Shown here: positions 1 through 11,822 of the stretch, piece by piece
How positions within the stretch are numbered: position 1 is the first letter of the stretch
How the letters are laid out: each line of letters begins with the position of its first letter
Assembly: GCA_028274465.1 (NCBI GenBank)
Contig: CM051456.1
Coordinates: 106,181,348-106,245,347 of the forward strand
Origin: Plantago ovata
Taxonomy: Eukaryota; Streptophyta; Magnoliopsida; Lamiales; Plantaginaceae
Direction of reading: 5' to 3'
Length of the DNA: 64,000 nt
Position numbers and translations under genes: made by a program
Notes under the pieces: generated by a model
The model's database searches: none
Told to the model about the DNA's origin: nothing
What the model saw: only the letters and a program-made list of their open reading frames with translations

Positions 1-612
1 GAGACCAAGCGAGCGGGTTAAATAAAATTGTTCCTTCCTATTGTAATCAAACTCTCACTCCATTATATGAATAGTCTATAGTAATAATTTGGTTGGGTTT
101 TGAGCTAACTGGCTATATTTCTAATTATACCCTTAAAACCTGCTGCAAGGACGACATAACCTGGAAATTGATCACCAGCTTCTTGGTTTCTTACTTGTTA
201 GTTGTATTACTACCTTAAAATAGTGTATAATGGAGAATATGGCACAGGAATTTGTACTTCACGTGAGGTCGGTTTGACTGTGTGTCATCTTCATTTTTTG
301 ATCCATATATTTCGGGTGATGCAAATAGAATCCCACTTGCCCTAAATTTTAACACTCATGTTTGGAATGTAAGGATTCTTTAGTACTAGCTAGTATCTTT
401 TTGCATTTCACTTAATGTAAGGATTCATCTAAAACATGATAACATTCTTAATGCATGAGTACAACATACTAGTACTAGCTAGTAAATGGAAACTTACGCC
501 TTGAGTAGATGTGTAATTGGAGAGCTGGTATAATGACTAGTTTAGCTTGACTGGTTAATATTTGATCTCGGCTCACTTTGATAAAAATTTCAAGGCAAGT
601 TTGAGTTTGGTT
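1..612. other. AT-rich spacer, nothing recognised
   Basis: No coding region with recognisable protein similarity, no splice-like gene structure and no terminal repeats were seen on either strand. The sequence is low-complexity, AT-rich plant intergenic DNA leading into a decayed LTR element. Confidence 0.5.
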
Positions 613-1100
613 TTATCCTTTGTTGTTGGCATTTCTCTTCGCTCGAAACGCGACTAGTTCGCATACGCTTGGAGTTTATCGGGAAGTATCTAAAAATTTT
701 AGGTTTATTTACAGTTGGCCAGTATTTGTAGATAAAAGTATTTGTTATCTTTGTATGTTAGAAGTAGATTATGATCATGACCTTATCCATAGAGATAAAA
801 CCGACAAGTAGATTTAGAATTTACATTCCAAATTATATTCAACTTAGAACTCTAATTAACCAAAATTGTGTTTGGTTTTTTAGTATATATATATAAGCTG
901 AAAAGATTATGTCTTTTTCTTTACATTTTGCATTGATGAATAACAGTTGCTTCCCAAAAATCATGTCTTTCTCTTCTTCTCCATTGATGGCGTCGATCTC
1001 AGCTTTTTTTGGTGTTCCATCTTCGTCTGTCGCTGTCCCGTTCATCCAACGCGACCCTCTTACCTTTCTGCGTGAAATTTCATTGGAGTATGTTCAGTTT
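613..1100 (+). repeat. Left LTR-like copy of the gypsy-like element
   Basis: This segment aligns by eye with 2168-2650, sharing blocks such as 'GTATTTGT', 'TTGTTATCTTT', 'GTAGATTTAG' and 'TTCTCCATTGATGG'. The boundaries are approximate because the copies have diverged strongly. Confidence 0.55.
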
Positions 1101-1249
1101 GCACGTTCTAAAATGAACTATCGCATCATGATCTTGTGCTTTAAACAAGGATGTGTGGCAAGGGTGAAGGACCCGGTTCGACTCACTCAATGCTACTTTG
1201 AAGCCAAGACACCATGGGTGGCAATCAACTAAGTTTAAGAAGAGGAAGA

Positions 1250-2170
1250 AGCATAAGAAACATAGGTTGCAATTTGGAGCAATTAAAGCTCAACGACCCA
1301 ACATGGACTTCACCGGCACCGGTCTATTAGATAAGATACGTTTTCGTGCTATGATTACAGGTTATCCATGATTCATACTGGTAGATACTGGTGCAGGTAA
1401 CAATATCATCAAACCGGAGTTCACAAGAATTCAAGGATAGAATGGAAATTTGTTGTAGTTTCCACTGGAGTGCAGTGTAGCCAATGGATAGGTATTACGT
1501 TTTGGTATTAAATATGAGCACGTGTCTATCTGTCTTCAAGGAATTACCTTCACCGTCACCTTGTATGAGTTACCGACGCATGGGCTATATGAGAAAGTAG
1601 TGCTAGAGATGCCATGGTTGATCGTTGCATGTTTGTTACTTTTGAGTGGAGCCTGTAGTGCCTTTGTATTTTGCTCGGCGGTCAGCTGTCCGTTATGAGA
1701 AACAGTTGATCAAGATCAAGAGTATGAAAGGACGCAACATGTTAAACTGTGCATATGCAGAAGTGTACTACTGAAGGGTGTTGTGGGAAGAAGCCAACCA
1801 TATGGGACAAGAATCCCGTGTTGGGGAATCAAGCAGGAGAGTCCGGCAAGGGAAACGATTATGCTATAAATACGGGAGGTTATTGAGATTTCTGTCTATG
1901 AAGAAGAGCCCGAACCAGCACCAAAACGCAAGAGGAGGTTCCGCAATGGGTTAAGGTGGTCTCTAAGGCTACATCGACAAGACCTGGAGCGCAACGTGGA
2001 GTTGACTGGCAGCATTAACGCAATAACATCATCTGGGATGGAGTGACAACCACGAGATGACAAGCCGCAGGTGGAGAGAAGCACGGGTGGAGATAACCAC
2101 ACCGGAAAGGAGGCAATGCCAACCTCGGAAGAACCTTGTGGACAAGGTTCATCTAAAAGGGGAAGTAATG
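1250..2170 (+). pseudogene. Gypsy-like gag/protease remnant
   Basis: A stretch reading ILVDTGAGNNI starts near 1375 and has the Asp-Thr-Gly active-site motif of retroviral-type aspartyl proteases (DTG at 1384-1392). About 60 codons later there is a second protease-like block (FGIKYEHVSICLQGITFTV, then LYELPTHGL), typical of the retropepsin-like domain in plant gypsy polyproteins. The tail (about 1880-2160) is Glu/Arg/Lys-rich with 'EEPEPAPKRK', and a close relative of that tail recurs at about 9950. Several stops and frame changes break it, so it is not expected to make protein. Confidence 0.55.
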
Positions 2171-2650
2171 TCAGGATTTCTCCCCGCTCCAAACATGGCT
2201 AGTTCGCGGACACTAGGAGTCTATCGGAAAGTATCTAAAAGTTAGGTTTATTTACACTTGACCAGTATTTGTGGATAACAATATTTGTTATCTTTATCTG
2301 TTAGAAACACATAAAACCTTAAACTTTATCCACATAACTAAAGGCGAGTAGATTTAGGATTTACATTACAAACTCTATTGACTTTGTCTGGTTCACTATT
2401 ATATTAGTTGAGCAGTTTATGTCTTTTTTTTTTATACATTTTGCATTGATAAATAAAGTTGCTTCTCGAAAATCATATCTCTCTCTCTTCTTCTCCATTG
2501 ATGGTGCCGATCACAGCTTCTTCTGGTGTTCCATCTTCGTCTGTTGTTGTTCCATTCATCAAAGAACGCGATCTATTTTCCCTATGCGTCAACTTTTATT
2601 AAAGGGCGTTCAGTTCGTACATTTGAATTTGAAGATGAACTACAAAATAT
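2168..2650 (+). repeat. Right LTR-like copy of the gypsy-like element
   Basis: It begins TGTCAGGATTTCTCCC, a plausible LTR start (TG), directly after the end of the broken coding region. It matches the left copy and the third copy at about 10,243. The 3' limit is approximate. Confidence 0.55.
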
Positions 2651-2690
2651 CCCAACATCCTTTTGTTTACCATAGGTATGGAGGAGTGCA

Positions 2691-5600
2691 CTACTTTTAC
2701 TTTTCACACATGAGAATGTTTTATCCCTAAACTAAATAAATATCATGATAATTAGTATGATCACAAACATATAAATACAAAGTCAATGACCCCGCAAGTA
2801 CAGTCATGACATATCATATTAGTCTAAGAAAGAATGATTAATAGTTCCACACCAAATGATTTGCATTACTGCACGAGATAATGTAATGAATGATTTGATA
2901 ATCCCACATAAGCGCATGCAGTTAATAGAATCAAAAAGCTAACTATAGTGTTGATGACATGATTAGTCATCGATCACTTTAATAAGTGAAAGTGGTTAAG
3001 ATGTGCAATATTCATAGTAGGATTCAACTCATGAATTTCTTGTTGGCCTGTTGCCTAGCTAGTCTAGGAGGATTCAATCAATCAATGTAACTCAAACAAA
3101 ACCAAGTGTTTATAAGTTCAATAAAATAAGTGGAACTTCTTATTGATCATATATATCACTAACAATTTGGTGTCACGCAGCTCATAAATTATGGAAACAT
3201 GTTACCGGGTTGAAGTAATGGCGACCCCATTATGTTGGTGGGTAATGCATACACAATCCACATCTTGTGAGGGCTAAATATAGTATACTGTATTATGACC
3301 ATTACCAATACAATAATTAATCACCATAATATCAATATCTATCCGGTCACCCCACATCGCAATTAGCAGGTCCTAATCTCGTGTTTTAGCAAATATTTGA
3401 AAGTATTATGCAATCTTTGAGTCTCATGATAATAAGAAGTCACAACTCACAACACTTTAGGAGAAATACCAGGTAAATAACTATACAATTTTCATATAAA
3501 AAATATTTAACTTAGTTAGTTTTGTGGAATGTATGTTCGATTTAACTACATTGTGTTTTAACTTTAAATTCTATTCTAGTAGCTTTATTAGAAATGTAAA
3601 TGTAAGTACTTCGTGAGCATAATAAAATTCATACTTCTCTTTTAAAAAGAGAAAATATAGATTTATTAAATTTAATTCAATTCAGTCTAGATTTTTCAAA
3701 ATAAAGCAACAAAATCTAAGACGACTTGGCTCTGATAATTTTAAGGAGTTAATATAAGGTGGTGCAATGGAAGTGAGTTGGAGTGGTGAAGTCGAAGTGC
3801 ATGGTTCGTTCTCCAGTGGATACATAAGGTGGTTTAGATGTGGGGTTATAAGCTAGTTTAGGATCTTTATATATTTATATAAAACTAATATAGGAGTAGT
3901 TGTAATATTTCATGTAAAAAAAAACCAATTAACACGACAATTGTAGTTCAAAACCACAATCGTAGGCAAAAACCTGACTAAGGTAAGAAAATACCGTTCC
4001 ACGCTTGATGCACATCCTTTCATCCTTTTACTCGTGTTATATCAAAAGTGACCATTGAAGTCCTAGGAATCAAGGAAAAACCATCGAGTCCAAATCAAAT
4101 TGCTCACGAAATTATTCTATCACTCACGATATATATTTGAAAATTTGAAAATTTCATGTAATCATTTATCTAATATATAAATAATATATAAATGTAAGTA
4201 GTGACACCTCGTCGTATGCAGAGATTGACTCAGTTGGTTATACAAATAAATACTATTATCTTAATCGACATGCTATTACATGAGTTTGTAATGTTTACCT
4301 AAAATGAACACCGCGTTTTACCGATTTCTATTACTACGTGGACATATATACCTATAGATACAAAGTACTACAAACTAAGCCTTACATTAATTAAGAATGG
4401 CAAATACATATATACCACAATTAATTATACATGTATATGCCTTGATTAGAAACAGCTTCGTCCACCTATAGCAGTATACTACACTTCACGCATGTAGTAT
4501 TTTAATGAAATTTGTAGAAACCGATCGAAGAATTTTAATTGAGTGTGGTTTGAGTTTCACAAAATGTATGTTGTATTTGTATGTAAACAAATGGCGTGCT
4601 CATAGTTTCACGAATGGAATTAGCATTAATGATCGGTTAATACGTATAATACTACGTTTCAGCATGTGACCTCACATATTATGCGCTCATAGTACTATAT
4701 ATATAATCAAACACATTTTTAAGATAGTAGCTTACGGATTAAGGACCTGTCAGTATTAGAACTAGAATCTCTTGCTGAATTAGGATAAAACATCCTTCAC
4801 CGCAAGAAATAGTATTTTTTGTGCTCAATATATCGCCGTGAAGAGATTACTTCAATTTAGACATAAATACATTACACTATTCGATCAAGAGCACAACCCT
4901 ATTTTTAGGAATGACGAAATGTATAATGTTCAGAAAAAAATTAAAACATATGGGAGTGGCGACACCCTATCGCCACATTACTAAAAGAGTTTGTAAAATA
5001 GTTACGAGACAATATCCTTAAGATGGGAATCTCCCTCCATTCCCACCCTGAAATAGACACAAGCCAAGCATGGGGCACCTCTTGTATGTTTTTTTCTTTA
5101 AACAGCTAAAAAATTTCATTAAAACCCAACGTAGTGTACACGAATAAGAGGGGCATCCTCCAATCATGATGCAAGATGAATCATTGAACCTCAGTACAAA
5201 GGAGGGTCCAGATAGCCGAAGAAGCTACTGGAAATAACAACACGGAACGAAACTCAAGAGACTCTAGCTAAGTTATGATCTCCGAAGAATCTAAAACTGA
5301 ACCAATGGCCCGTCGAACTTCAGGACAATACCTGTGATTCGAACCAAAGAAAGTAGGCCCTTGCTCCCATAGCTCCCAGGGCGATGATGCAGCACCTCAA
5401 CTCCACTTCCAACTCACAGGAGCCTCAGTCGAAACCGATTCAATTCCCGTTTGAAATTGTCCCTCTTATATGTTGAAAAGAATTTCTCGTTGATTGCTCA
5501 GTAGCCAAATGAATTTTCATTTCTGATTCTTCAAGAAAGAAGAGAAACAAAAACTCCCCCACAAATGTTTTCTAATGAGCAATTTGTTTCTTTCTCGAGG

Positions 5601-5780
5601 AGTGATGGAAATGCGCACATAGAGTATAGTATAATTAATGTAATGAATAATGAAAAAAATGGTGGAATCCCAAGTGGGGGAGTGGGTCCCAGTGGAGGGG
5701 TAGGGGTTGTCTGATGAGCTAGGGAGCACTGCACGACCTTTCATGTCTAATAGTTGGCAGCTTATTAGACCAATGCCCTT
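2691..5780. other. Spacer, AT-rich, possible LINE-like debris
   Basis: No gene was seen. The block at about 5090-5460 starts with a T-rich run and reads on the - strand like a very decayed RNase H-type LINE tail, but stops interrupt it and the resemblance is weak. The rest is AT-rich DNA without recognisable repeats. Confidence 0.4.
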
Positions 5781-5819
5781 AGTATTAGTACTAGTAGCAA
5801 TATTTTGGACCACACCCCC

Positions 5820-5826
5820 TATATAA
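5820..5826 (+). promoter_or_regulatory. TATA box of the DVL-like gene
   Basis: TATATAA lies 97 bases upstream of the chosen ATG at 5923. This would place transcription start near 5850 and give a 5' leader of about 70 bases. A CCAAT motif is present at about 5770. Position and sequence fit a plant core promoter; no expression evidence is available. Confidence 0.6.
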
Positions 5827-5922
5827 TCCAACCCCCCCCAATCCCATCTCAATTCAACTCCAATTCTAACAACAAAAACACATCTCTCTATTTTTCTCCT
5901 GAATTCAACAACACTCAAGAAA

Positions 5923-6096
5923 ATGAAGATTACCATCATGAACAGCAACAACAGCACCAGCAGCAGCAGCAAAACCAACAGCAACAGCAAGAGAAGGATT
6001 TCAAGCAGAGGGCTTGGAAGAGTTCTAAGAGAACAAAGGGCCAAGCTTTACATCATCAGAAGATGTGTGGTCATGCTTCTCTGTTACCATGATTAG
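5923..6096 (+). CDS. DVL/ROTUNDIFOLIA-like (RTFL) small polypeptide
   Basis: This is an intronless 57-residue gene. The C-terminal half (residues 27-57) is the RTF/DVL domain: [17 protein letters not shown] followed by [15 protein letters not shown] at the end. This family is plant-specific; overexpression in Arabidopsis shortens and broadens organs by limiting polar cell proliferation, and the peptides associate with the plasma membrane. The N-terminal half is rich in Ser, Asn and basic residues, coded by an AGC/AAC repeat tract. That same tract, read in another frame, makes a longer glutamine-rich reading frame (5805-6092) which is a shadow. The start was chosen as the first in-frame ATG 97 bases after a TATA box. 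A closely following second Met (residue 6) is an alternative. The best Arabidopsis match by position and sequence is probably RTFL15/DVL5 (from memory). Confidence 0.95.
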   Translation: MKITIMNSNNSTSSSSKTNSNSKRRISSRGLGRVLREQRAKLYIIRRCVVMLLCYHD

Positions 6097-9000
6097 CTTT
6101 TTAGAGTTCAAAGTTTGATGGTGTTGATTTTTAGACTGTAAATAGCAGTGTAAGTTAGAGTTGAGGAACTTCTTCACAATTTTGTTGTACTCAGTATTAA
6201 ATGGTGGCTTCTTCTTGTACACATATGGCTGTTGTTGTTGTTATATAGAGTAAGTATCTCATGACCTGGAATGAAATGAAATGAATCTTGATTGTTCAAT
6301 TTCATTCAATTCTTCATAGTATACATATGGTTTCTTCAATTGTTCAGGATTTTCTAAGAATTGGTCATGATATAAATCCAACTCTCTCAAATGCCAAAAA
6401 TTAAGTTGTTAGGGAGGAATGGAATCATTTATTCTACAACAGGCCAAAGATTAGCTTTGTTGTTTGTTACTACCAAAATATCTTCAAACTGGACTTGTGT
6501 GGAAATTTTAGTCAAGTATGTGAGGAGTTTGTGGTAGTTCTCGAAATTTTGGGGTTGTAAATAGAAAGCCGGAATAGGTGAAGGGTGTGGGTGTGTAAAT
6601 TCCCCTTTGAACTTCTAGCTGCTGCTCATGAGCTCATCTGACTGACTTTAACTTGCTTTTTCTGTTTGCACTTTGGTTTGTTTTAAACTGGATTCAATTG
6701 AACACAATGTGCCAAACCAATTTTACTGTCGTCACTCTGATTGTTTTTTTTTTTGTTTACCATAGAAGAACAAAGATTTATTAGATAGTTATTAACCTTC
6801 ATTATTACTAGATGAATACTAGACGGTTACTTGAAGGCAATTAATAGTAGTAGATTAATAGGAGTACCGTAGTAGTCTGTAGTACTATGTTTAGTTCAGC
6901 TAACAATTGACTGCAAGACAGAGTTGAAAACAAGTGTAAAATTTAGTCTACTACTGGTTCTAAACACTCCTAGAGAAATTTTACACTAGCCCCTAGCCCC
7001 ACTGACAAACAAAGGTTCATATGTTATACTATGCTTAATAGGATTGATTGAATGATTGATCATAGTCCAATACTCATCACTTATTTATTTAACTTTGTCT
7101 CTGTTCACTTTTTTTACTTCGTAAGTAAATTAATTTATAAAAATATATTATGGAAATATAGTGTATTTATTTTTCTTATATAATTTTATTAATTATTTGT
7201 TCTTTAATATTTAAATGTTATTAGAAGTCAAATGAAGCTAAGTAAAATTTAACAAAACAAACGTAAAGAATTCACTCGAATTGAGGAAGGATTGTTTATC
7301 GTTAATGCCTTCTCTATCTTACATTAAATATTATGGAAATTCATACTTCCTCCGTCCCGATAATAAGTCTACGTTTGCTTTTTGCACGGTTTTTAATGAA
7401 TAATTTTGTTTGGTAGTGTTATATTAATATTGTATGTAAATGTGGGGTAGTTGATTAAAAAAGTGTGAGATATGAGTGGAGATAAAGAAGTGTAAATGTG
7501 GGGTCCATATTTAAAATAATATAGATGAGATGTGGGGTACTTTTCAAAAATGAAAACGTAAAGAATTGATTGGGACGTCCAAAAAAGGAATACGTAAAGA
7601 ATTGATTGAGTATTACATTGGTGTGACCTAAATAATTGTTGCGAATAAATTTCAATAGAAAAAATTATGAAGTTTTCTCACATTAATTAAAATCGAGAAC
7701 TTTTTAAAAATTTCAACTTCACATTAAACGTAAACTCGAAATGAATCATATCCGTTTCTTCTTTTTGAAAAAAAAATTTGTGATGTGTATTTATTAATTT
7801 GATGACAATATTCCGGGATAAATTTTGATAAAAATAAAAATATATAAAATTTAACGAAACGGAAAAATTAATAATACAAAATGCCATACATATAAATAAA
7901 TTTTTTACCTAGTAATTCGCCTTTCAAGTAATTTGTAAGGAACTGGTGTTTCATCTTAGGTACCTCGTGGAGATGAAGTTTTGAAGGTGTTCATGTGAAT
8001 TTTACGAAGTGCTCATGTAAATAATTGAAACAAACATGTGAAAATTCATATAGAATGCCTTTTTAGAACATTAACATGCCATTTTACTATACTTACTCTT
8101 TTCTAGTATATTCTAAAAATCTCAAATACATACATTAAACCTTAATCTTCGTGTCTGAATGAGGAAGAAAATCCAATTTTACAGGTTTGCACTCCAAAGG
8201 CCTACCGACTAGGTTAATAAGTGGATTTTCCCTTGTGTTGATAAACCGGGTAAATTACGATCCCAAAAGCAAGATTTGGATGATAAGTGGCTACACATTT
8301 AGGATGAAATGATTAATTAAGCATCCAAAAGCACGATTTACCTGATCATTAAAGGGCCAAGTACCATGATGGCTAATTCAGTCACTCTTTCTAACAGTCA
8401 AACCTTGTGCCCACTTTGGCTTTTGTTTAAGATCCAAAAAGCGTCTTAAAATCTTATTAGTACAAAATTAATCATGCTTATCGTCGTCTTTTGGGTGCTC
8501 TTTAATAACAATGACGTTTAAGAGATAAGATTTTCTAGTTGTTGTAGTAGTACTACTTTTCCTTTGTCATTAGTCATTATTGGTGGTTGCTAGTGACATA
8601 AAACTGCTTAGCATGTTAAGCAAGTATTAAAAACTTCACTAATTACGTAGTATTAATTATAAACTTGTTTTATTAGTAAGAAAAAGGGGATAATGTTGTT
8701 TAATTAACTTGTCTTATACCAAACAGCATAGTATATGGTACTACTATCATATCATCATATATAATGTCAGATTGTTGCCAGTTTAGTGACTGTTCCCTAA
8801 CCAATTTGCAAATAAGCCATGAAATCGTGAACTTAAAATTTATAAGTTAAATTAAATTAAATTAAATTAATTATTGATGGTTCTGTTTTGGTCAAATGAC
8901 TGAACCGCTTTGTAGGCCGGGACTGGTCAATTTTGTCCTCAATCACTAGGCTGTGTAACTCGTAGTAACAAATTCTTTAAGAAATTATTCCCACGTCTTT

Positions 9001-9437
9001 ATATTACATATATATATGAAATTAATATGCGACATGTTGCACCAAAAACTTAATCATTAGATCTCTCAAGATATTTAAACTCGTGATAAAAGGTTCCATC
9101 TTTAGCACGGAATCTAATTATATGCATGTCGGATCTACTTTAACAACTGAATAGTAGTGAAGTAAGTAGTATACAATTCATAAACTTGTGGTATATATTA
9201 GCGTTTTGCACATATGAAAATGATCTCACTGAAACATGTTATGACATGACAACTTGTAGAAGATCCAAGATCTTCTTTTTCAAGCTTAAAAAAATTATAT
9301 GCATTTTAAACTAAAAGTCTAATATTTTAAATATGTTCAGAGTATATAACGAGTACCACTATGAATGTTGTTTTTATACCATAAATTATTTTAAATGCCA
9401 ATATTTGTAATTTCATCTGAAAATTAATTATTTTAGA
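6097..9437. other. Spacer downstream of the DVL gene
   Basis: The first few hundred bases probably hold the 3' UTR. Beyond that there is AT-rich DNA with one MITE-like block (see 7345-7590) and a short ATTAA repeat at about 8846. No coding sequence was recognised. Confidence 0.5.
7345..7590. mobile_element. MITE-like element with CTCCGTCCC terminal repeat
   Basis: The left end CTTCCTCCGTCCCGATAATA is mirrored at the right end by an inverted, imperfect copy (TTGGGACGTCC), and both are followed inward by ACGTTT/AAACGT. This end type is common in plant Stowaway-like MITEs. It is non-coding and the precise ends are uncertain. Confidence 0.5.
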
Positions 9438-9556
9438 ACCATGTGCATCATGCACATCCACATGACATGTGAAGGTTAGGTTGGACCTCTTGAGATCATG
9501 CGCATCATGCACTTCCACATAACATGTGAAGGTTGAGCTGGACCTCTTGAGGATTC
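9438..9556. repeat. Tandem duplication, two units of about 60 bp
   Basis: Two adjacent copies share ATCATGCAC, CACAT(G/A)ACATGTGAAGGTT and TGGACCTCTTGAG. They lie directly upstream of the second gypsy-like fragment and may belong to it. Confidence 0.7.
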
Positions 9557-9594
9557 AGAATCCACCTTTATCTAACAATGGCCTCGATGATTAC

Positions 9595-11370
9595 TTTTTG
9601 CAAAGATCAGAAGTGTTTGTTTCGAAGATATGGGGGGTTCTTTTATTTTGCTTGTGTACCCTCCATCTAAAATGTATCATGTAGGCCGATTTTACGTGTT
9701 TGTGACCCTCCAGGCGAAAGTGTATCCTTCCAACGCTATCCTCCACGATGGTAAAACTTTAAACTACTTGCAATTGTCGGCTCGTAAGCATATGGTGGAT
9801 GAGTATGCTAAAAATAGGTAGCATTCTTATCATGTCGGGATAACACTTTAAACGGGGTGTACGAGTCTTGCTAATAACCCCAAATGGTGGGGAATCAAGC
9901 AGGAGGTTCTGGCAAGGGTGACAGACTGGATGTCATTGAGATTTCCACTGATCAAGAAGAACCCGAGCCGGCACCAAAGCGCAAGAAGAGGCTAAGGTGG
10001 TCACTAAGGCTACAATGGCTTAAGGTGGTCACTAAGGCTACATCGATAAAACCTGGTAAGCAACAATTAAGGTGTTGACCAGCACCAACAACACAACAAC
10101 ATCACCTGGAATGGAGTGGCTACCACCAGATGACAAATCACAGGTGCAATGGGTGGAGAGCAGAATAGGTGGAGCTAACCGCACCGTTGGGGAGGCAATG
10201 CCAAGCTCGGTGGGGACAAGGTTCTTCTAAAATGGAGAAGTATTGTTGTGATTTCTCCCTACGTTGAGCGTGACGAATTCGCATGCGCTAGGATTCTGGC
10301 GGGGAGCTTCTAGAAAGTATGTTTATTTATAGTTGGGCAATATTTGTGGAAAAGTTTAATTGTCTTTATTATATGTAAGAAGTCAAGTATGACTAGAAAC
10401 CTTATACATGGATATAAAGACGAGTAGGTTTAGGATTTACATCCCAAACTCTATTCATCTTAAAATTCTAAAGACTCACGACTCAATCTAATTCTATAAT
10501 CCATCTTATTTAAATTAGTTGACATTTTAGAAAATCTTCTATTTAACAAAATACTTCACGTTTTAGATTTATTGATTACTATAAATATCATTGTCCCTAT
10601 ATTTGTTACAATTACCAAAGCATTTTATACTATTAATAGGGTTTTTGTTTAGTTATAATAACATTTTATCTACTATTAGTAGATATATAGGCTACTTAAT
10701 TGCCTAGAATAGTGGAAAATTTTGTTTCTTAGAGCATTCACATCAGTTTCACTATAAAATATTCTCTAAAATCGTTTTTAACTCATTCCCTATAATATTT
10801 TAAGTACGTATTTAACAATTCACTAAAATTAGATTCCCTTTTAGTGATTTAATATATTATAAATAATAATTTTAATAACCACATAACTAAATATAGTATA
10901 TAAATTAATGATTAATACACTAAAAAAGTTTTAGCCATGTGAAGAGCGTTCTCTATTTTTTTAGCTGATCCATACAAGTTTTAGAGAATCTGATTTGATA
11001 AGTTTTAACAAATATTTAAGCAAAAAAGTCATTTTAGGGAAACTGCTGTGAATGCTCTTAATATATGCAAATCCTAGAACGTCAATTAATTTAAATAGGA
11101 GTGAGTATTATATAAGCTAAAGCAGATTATGTTTTTTATTTACGTTTTGATTGATGAATAAAGTTGCTTCCCCAAAAGTTTGTCTTTCTCTGTTTTCTTC
11201 TTATGGCGTCGATCATGTATTCTTATGACGATCCGTCTTCTTCTGTCGTTGTCCAGTTCATCCAAGACGCGATCCATCTCCCCTTCCTGAGCCAATTTTT
11301 AGTCGAGGAAGTCTAGTTCACACGTTCCAAGACGTACCATCGCAACACGGTCTTGAGACTTTTTCAAGAT
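9595..11370 (+). mobile_element. Second decayed gypsy-like fragment plus LTR-like region
   Basis: The first part (9595-10,240) has a broken reading frame. It includes the same Glu-rich, basic tail as the element at 0.6-2.7 kb (EEPEPAPKRKKR near residue-coding positions 9957-9992) and a small 28-bp tandem duplication around 10,000-10,050. It is followed by an LTR-like region starting near 10,243 (TGTGATTTCTCCC) that matches the LTR copies at 613 and 2168. A complete Tourist-like MITE (10,732-11,057) has inserted into this LTR. No second LTR of this copy was found in the window. Confidence 0.55.
10732..11057. mobile_element. Tourist-like (PIF/Harbinger-type) MITE with TTA target duplication
   Basis: It begins GAGCATTCACATCAGTTTC and ends with the inverted counterpart GAAACTGCTGTGAATGCTC. 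TTA flanks both sides (10,729-10,731 and 11,058-11,060), the 3-bp target duplication expected of PIF/Harbinger elements. At 326 bp, AT-rich and non-coding, it must have been moved by a transposase supplied elsewhere. It interrupts an older LTR. Confidence 0.85.
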
Positions 11371-11577
11371 CCAATATAGTTTGAGTATTAATAGAGATCG
11401 ACGGGTTTTGGGTTTGTACCTCGATGAAGAATTATGCCAGTCCTCGCTTTGCTTCTTTCTAGTGATGTCTAAAGCTCACCTTGTGGTGGGTTTTCAATGC
11501 TGTAGCTTTGTGGTTGTGTTTGTTGTAAGTCACTTGTAATTTTCATTGAGCATGGTACATGCCCGTATTTAGCTTAA
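11371..11577. other. Short spacer, possible retroposon tail
   Basis: A T- and G-rich stretch ending in 'TTGTAATTTTCATTGAGC' resembles the 3' tail of plant LINE-type retroposons, but it is too short to call. No gene was seen. Confidence 0.25.
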
Positions 11578-11822
11578 TACTTCCTCTGCCCCAATACAAA
11601 TTAACTTTTTTCGGATAACAGCTTTTAACTTTGACTCCCAATTACTCTTAAACTATAATGATGAAATATTTAATAAAATTAAATTATAAAAATTAGATTC
11701 TATTTTTTCGTAATATGATTTTATCAAGATCACTATTATTATAGTTTAAGAGTAACTACGTATTTGAAAACTGTAGACCGAAAAAGTCAAAGTGGGTAAA
11801 TTCCAGTGGGACGGAGGGAGTG
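11578..11822. mobile_element. MITE with CTCCCTCCGTCCC-type inverted ends
   Basis: The left end TACTTCCTCTGCCCCAATA is mirrored at the right by CCAGTGGGACGGAGGGAGTG. Inner arms (AACTTTTTTCGG and CCGAAAAAGTC) extend the fold. It is non-coding, about 245 bp, and fits a Stowaway/Mariner-type MITE. Confidence 0.7.

Larger units (their letters stand above)
613..2690 (+). mobile_element. Decayed Ty3/gypsy-like LTR element with a very short interior
   Basis: Two related segments about 1.55 kb apart flank a roughly 1.1-kb interior. They share 'ACTAGTTCGCATACGCTTGG'-like sequence followed by 'GTATCTAAAA', 'GGTTTATTTACA' and, further on, 'TTGCTTC' and 'CTTCTTCTCCATTGATGG'. I read them as the two LTRs. 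The interior carries a retropepsin-like stretch and a basic, Glu-rich tail region, all broken by stops and indels. No integrase or reverse transcriptase was seen, so the copy is internally deleted. Exact ends and a target duplication could not be fixed. A third related segment lies at 9.6-11.4 kb. Confidence 0.6.

Noticed and set aside
5090..5460. LINE with RNase H domain
   Set aside because: Only a faint similarity in one frame, with stops; no reverse transcriptase nearby. Kept as a note in the spacer entry.
5517..6044. Leucine-rich reading frame on the - strand opposite the DVL gene
   Set aside because: The leucine run is the complement of the AGC tract; there is no independent gene signal.
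5805..6092. Polyglutamine-rich reading frame on the + strand
   Set aside because: It overlaps the DVL gene in another frame; the Gln run is the shifted AGC/AAC tract and its C-terminus has no family match.
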